64,000 nt of DNA, from assembly GCA_934546745.1 (NCBI GenBank), contig CAKTDV010000005.1, positions 62,001-126,000 of the forward strand. The letters run 5' to 3'. This stretch comes from an uncultured Desulfovibrio sp. (lineage in GTDB: Bacteria > Desulfobacterota > Desulfovibrionia > Desulfovibrionales > Desulfovibrionaceae). The notes beneath the pieces are model-generated. The model made no database searches. It worked only from the letters and a program-made list of their open reading frames with translations, and was not told the origin of the DNA. How positions within the stretch are numbered: position 1 is the first letter of the stretch; every line of letters begins with the position of its first letter. Shown here one piece after another: positions 62,098 through 64,000 of this stretch. The position numbers were made by a program, and so were the translations under genes.

Positions 62098-64000
62098 CTA
62101 GCTGTTGCCGCTCAGCTGCTTAATCTGGCTTTCCAGCTGCGTCTGCGTGTTGGAATAATTGGAAAGCAGCGTCTGCAGGCGGGCGAACTTGCTCTTCTGG
62201 TGCTGTTCCCACGTGGAAAGGCGCGTCTGCTCCCTGGTGATTTTGGCGTCGATGCTGTTCATGATGCTCTGATAGTTGGCCTGGAGGATCTTCAGGCCGC
62301 CGTTCTGGGACTTGAGGGCGATGGCGTCGTTGTTGAGGCTGTCGCCGGTGTCCACGTAGGTCAGCTCGGCCTTCATGAACTGATCGACCGTGTCGATGAA
62401 GCCGGTCTTGATGCGCAGGGTCCCCCCCTCGTGCTTTCCGACGGACAGGTCGTCAATATAGATGGCCGCGCCCTTGGCATCGCCGCTTCCCACGGAAAAA
62501 TAGTTGCTCCCCATGCTGGAGTCGTTGGTGGCCCGTTCGCCGCCGATGAACACGTCGGTGATGTTGCCGTTGGCATCTACGGTATAGGTGACATCGTAGC
62601 TTCCGGACTTGGTGATGCCCTCAATGCTGCTGGCGTAGCGGAATTCCGACGTGTCGGAGGAACCCCGTGTGGACGGCCCGCAGAAGAAGTCAATGACGGA
62701 GTCCAGATGCTCGGAGAGCATCTTGGTGTAGTTCTCCTGATCCATGGTGGTCAGGCCGGTGATGGCCGAGGGCGCGCCGATCATGAGCAGACCGTAGTTA
62801 TCGCTGGTTTGATCCGAGCAGACCTTGATGCCCAGGTTCGCCAGGTTGGCCACGAAATCGCCGGACAGCAGATCATCGGCGCTGGTCATATTCTTGTAAC
62901 CGGCGGGGACGCCGGTCAGCACCGACGTGAAGCGCGAGTCAAAGAGCTGCACCCCGTAGTTGCCCTGCAGAATGCCGCCCTTCTGGCTGGTCAGCTGCGA
63001 CATGCTGTAGTTGCTTTCGGTCTTCTTGTCCGGGTCGTTGGTGGTGGTTTCGGCGTTTTCGTCGAACTTGGTGAAGGTGATGACCGTGGACAGCACCGTG
63101 TTGACCGTATCAAGAAACTTCTGGATGCTTTCCTGCACGGAATTCACGTCCGTGGCGACGGAGAGCCGCGCCTCCCCCACCTCGTGCAGGTTGAAGGTCA
63201 GCCCCTCAATGACGCCGGAAATCTTGTTGCTGTCGGACTCCAGATCCATGGGCCAGTTGTCCACGGTGTAGATGGCGTTGGAGGCCTTCTGTATGCTCCA
63301 GTTGTCGGACTGTGTCACCTGCCCCGCGACGCCCGGCCCGGACAGCGTGCCGTTATGGACCCGCAGCGTGTACTTCGTGGCGGCATCGAGGGTCGCGCTC
63401 CCGCTGGCCACGTCCGCGCCCGAAATGACCTTTTCCTGACCGTCGGCACCCGTGTGTACCAGCTCCGCCGTCACGCCCTTGTTGTGCAGTTCCGTGACCA
63501 CATCCTTCAGGGAGGATCCACTGGCAAGGGTGAACTTCTTCCCCGTGCCGTTGTTGTCCCGGTAGGTGTACTCCAGATCCGGCGCCTTCTCCAGGGTGGC
63601 CTTGCCCGGGTCGGCCGCGCTTCCTACGGCGATGTCGCTGAAGACGATGCTGTTGGAGCAGGTGAGTTCCTTCGTGTAGCCGGTTCCCGGATCATTGCCC
63701 GCGATGAGGCTGACGCTCCGAATGCCCGAACCGATCAGCTTGGTGGGATCCGCGGCATCCGCCGTGAAGCCCTGCTTCTTCAGCTCGTCCAGCAAATCCT
63801 GATGGGTCGCGTCGCCCTTCAGTGTGAAGACCGAGGAGGAGCCGTCCTCCCGGACGATCATGTATTCTTTTTTCAGCGCGGGATCGGAATCGGAAATGGC
63901 CTTGTCCAGCTTGCTCTGCGTAAAGCTGATGGTCATCTCATAGTTCGAGCCCACGGTCGCCAGCTGCTTGTACAAGCTGTCAGCGGCGGGCAGCTTTTCC
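62098..64000 (-). CDS. fliD: Flagellar hook-associated protein 2 (FliD, filament cap), 5' end outside window
   Basis: FliD caps the filament and helps flagellin fold. The frame is open to the right window edge, so the N-terminus is missing; at least 634 residues are visible. The C-terminal coiled-coil region is typical (MNSIDAKITREQTRLSTWEQ, then QKSKFARLQTLLSNY, ending LESQIKQLSG). The middle part is Thr/Ser/Asp-rich beta domains (D2/D3). With the N-terminus added it would be longer than the usual 450-550 aa, so the outer domains carry extra material. It is the first visible gene of fliD-fliS-unknown. Confidence 0.92.
   Translation of the reverse strand, partial: EKLPAADSLYKQLATVGSNYEMTISFTQSKLDKAISDSDPALKKEYMIVREDGSSSVFTLKGDATHQDLLDELKKQGFTADAADPTKLIGSGIRSVSLIAGNDPGTGYTKELTCSNSIVFSDIAVGSAADPGKATLEKAPDLEYTYRDNNGTGKKFTLASGSSLKDVVTELHNKGVTAELVHTGADGQEKVISGADVASGSATLDAATKYTLRVHNGTLSGPGVAGQVTQSDNWSIQKASNAIYTVDNWPMDLESDSNKISGVIEGLTFNLHEVGEARLSVATDVNSVQESIQKFLDTVNTVLSTVITFTKFDENAETTTNDPDKKTESNYSMSQLTSQKGGILQGNYGVQLFDSRFTSVLTGVPAGYKNMTSADDLLSGDFVANLANLGIKVCSDQTSDNYGLLMIGAPSAITGLTTMDQENYTKMLSEHLDSVIDFFCGPSTRGSSDTSEFRYASSIEGITKSGSYDVTYTVDANGNITDVFIGGERATNDSSMGSNYFSVGSGDAKGAAIYIDDLSVGKHEGGTLRIKTGFIDTVDQFMKAELTYVDTGDSLNNDAIALKSQNGGLKILQANYQSIMNSIDAKITREQTRLSTWEQHQKSKFARLQTLLSNYSNTQTQLESQIKQLSGNS

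Overview
This 64 kb window comes from a GC-rich (roughly 60-65% by eye), flagellated, chemotactic sulfate or sulfite reducer of the Desulfovibrio type (Desulfobacterota). The best evidence is a complete dsrMKJOP operon, a separate dsrC, two side-by-side lactate permeases, a chemoreceptor with a hemerythrin tail (DcrH-like), and fliD/fliS. The genus cannot be fixed from the sequence alone. Both window edges cut genes: a sensor histidine kinase on the left and fliD on the right.

Layout. 1-3.6 kb: histidine kinase plus sigma-54 response regulator, then mnmA. 3.7-9.4 kb (minus): two lactate permeases and a diguanylate cyclase. 9.8-12.4 kb: a small unknown protein converging on coaX-eno, sharing one strong two-way terminator. 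12.6-18.8 kb: surface-glycan type genes (polytopic membrane protein, sulfotransferase, HEAT-repeat protein, flippase, hexapeptide acetyltransferase). The acetyltransferase carries a 36-bp AG dinucleotide tract inside its reading frame and looks phase-variable. 18.8-25.8 kb: three chemoreceptors around an HD-domain protein. 26.2-36.3 kb: mostly minus-strand housekeeping genes (trmI, PBP1A, dsrC, CBS protein, recR, ybaB, dnaX, ilvE), plus a divergent LarC-like gene on plus. 36.5-42.8 kb (plus): hydantoinase-like protein, azlC-azlD-DUF4911, a DUF4037-like protein, rpsB, tsf. 42.9-47.4 kb: modABC (minus), an AT-rich control region, a double-Mop molbindin, and an MFS transporter. 47.6-53.7 kb: RlpA-like protein, EamA transporter, TetR regulator, amidohydrolase, PanD, an SH3-like protein and a VKOR-like thiol oxidoreductase. 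53.8-59.4 kb: RsbRD_N-dsrM-dsrK-dsrJ-dsrO-dsrP. 59.5-64 kb (minus): RlmM-like methyltransferase, unknown protein, fliS, fliD.

How the genes fit together. Lactate enters through the permeases and feeds the respiratory chain. DsrC, carrying a trisulfide from dissimilatory sulfite reductase (dsrAB are not in this window), is thought to be re-reduced by the DsrMKJOP membrane complex. Molybdate uptake and storage (modABC, Mop) would supply molybdenum enzymes such as formate dehydrogenases. The chemoreceptors, diguanylate cyclase and flagellar genes tie motility to redox and oxygen cues.

Most unusual features: (1) the AG microsatellite in the acetyltransferase gene; (2) a dispersed leader-like element upstream of at least four genes, plus an orphan copy, in which one hairpin keeps its pairing while its bases change; (3) the AT-rich palindromic region between modA and the molbindin gene; (4) a perfect 14-bp palindrome upstream of dsrC; (5) an orphan LarC-like protein with a degraded N-terminal motif.
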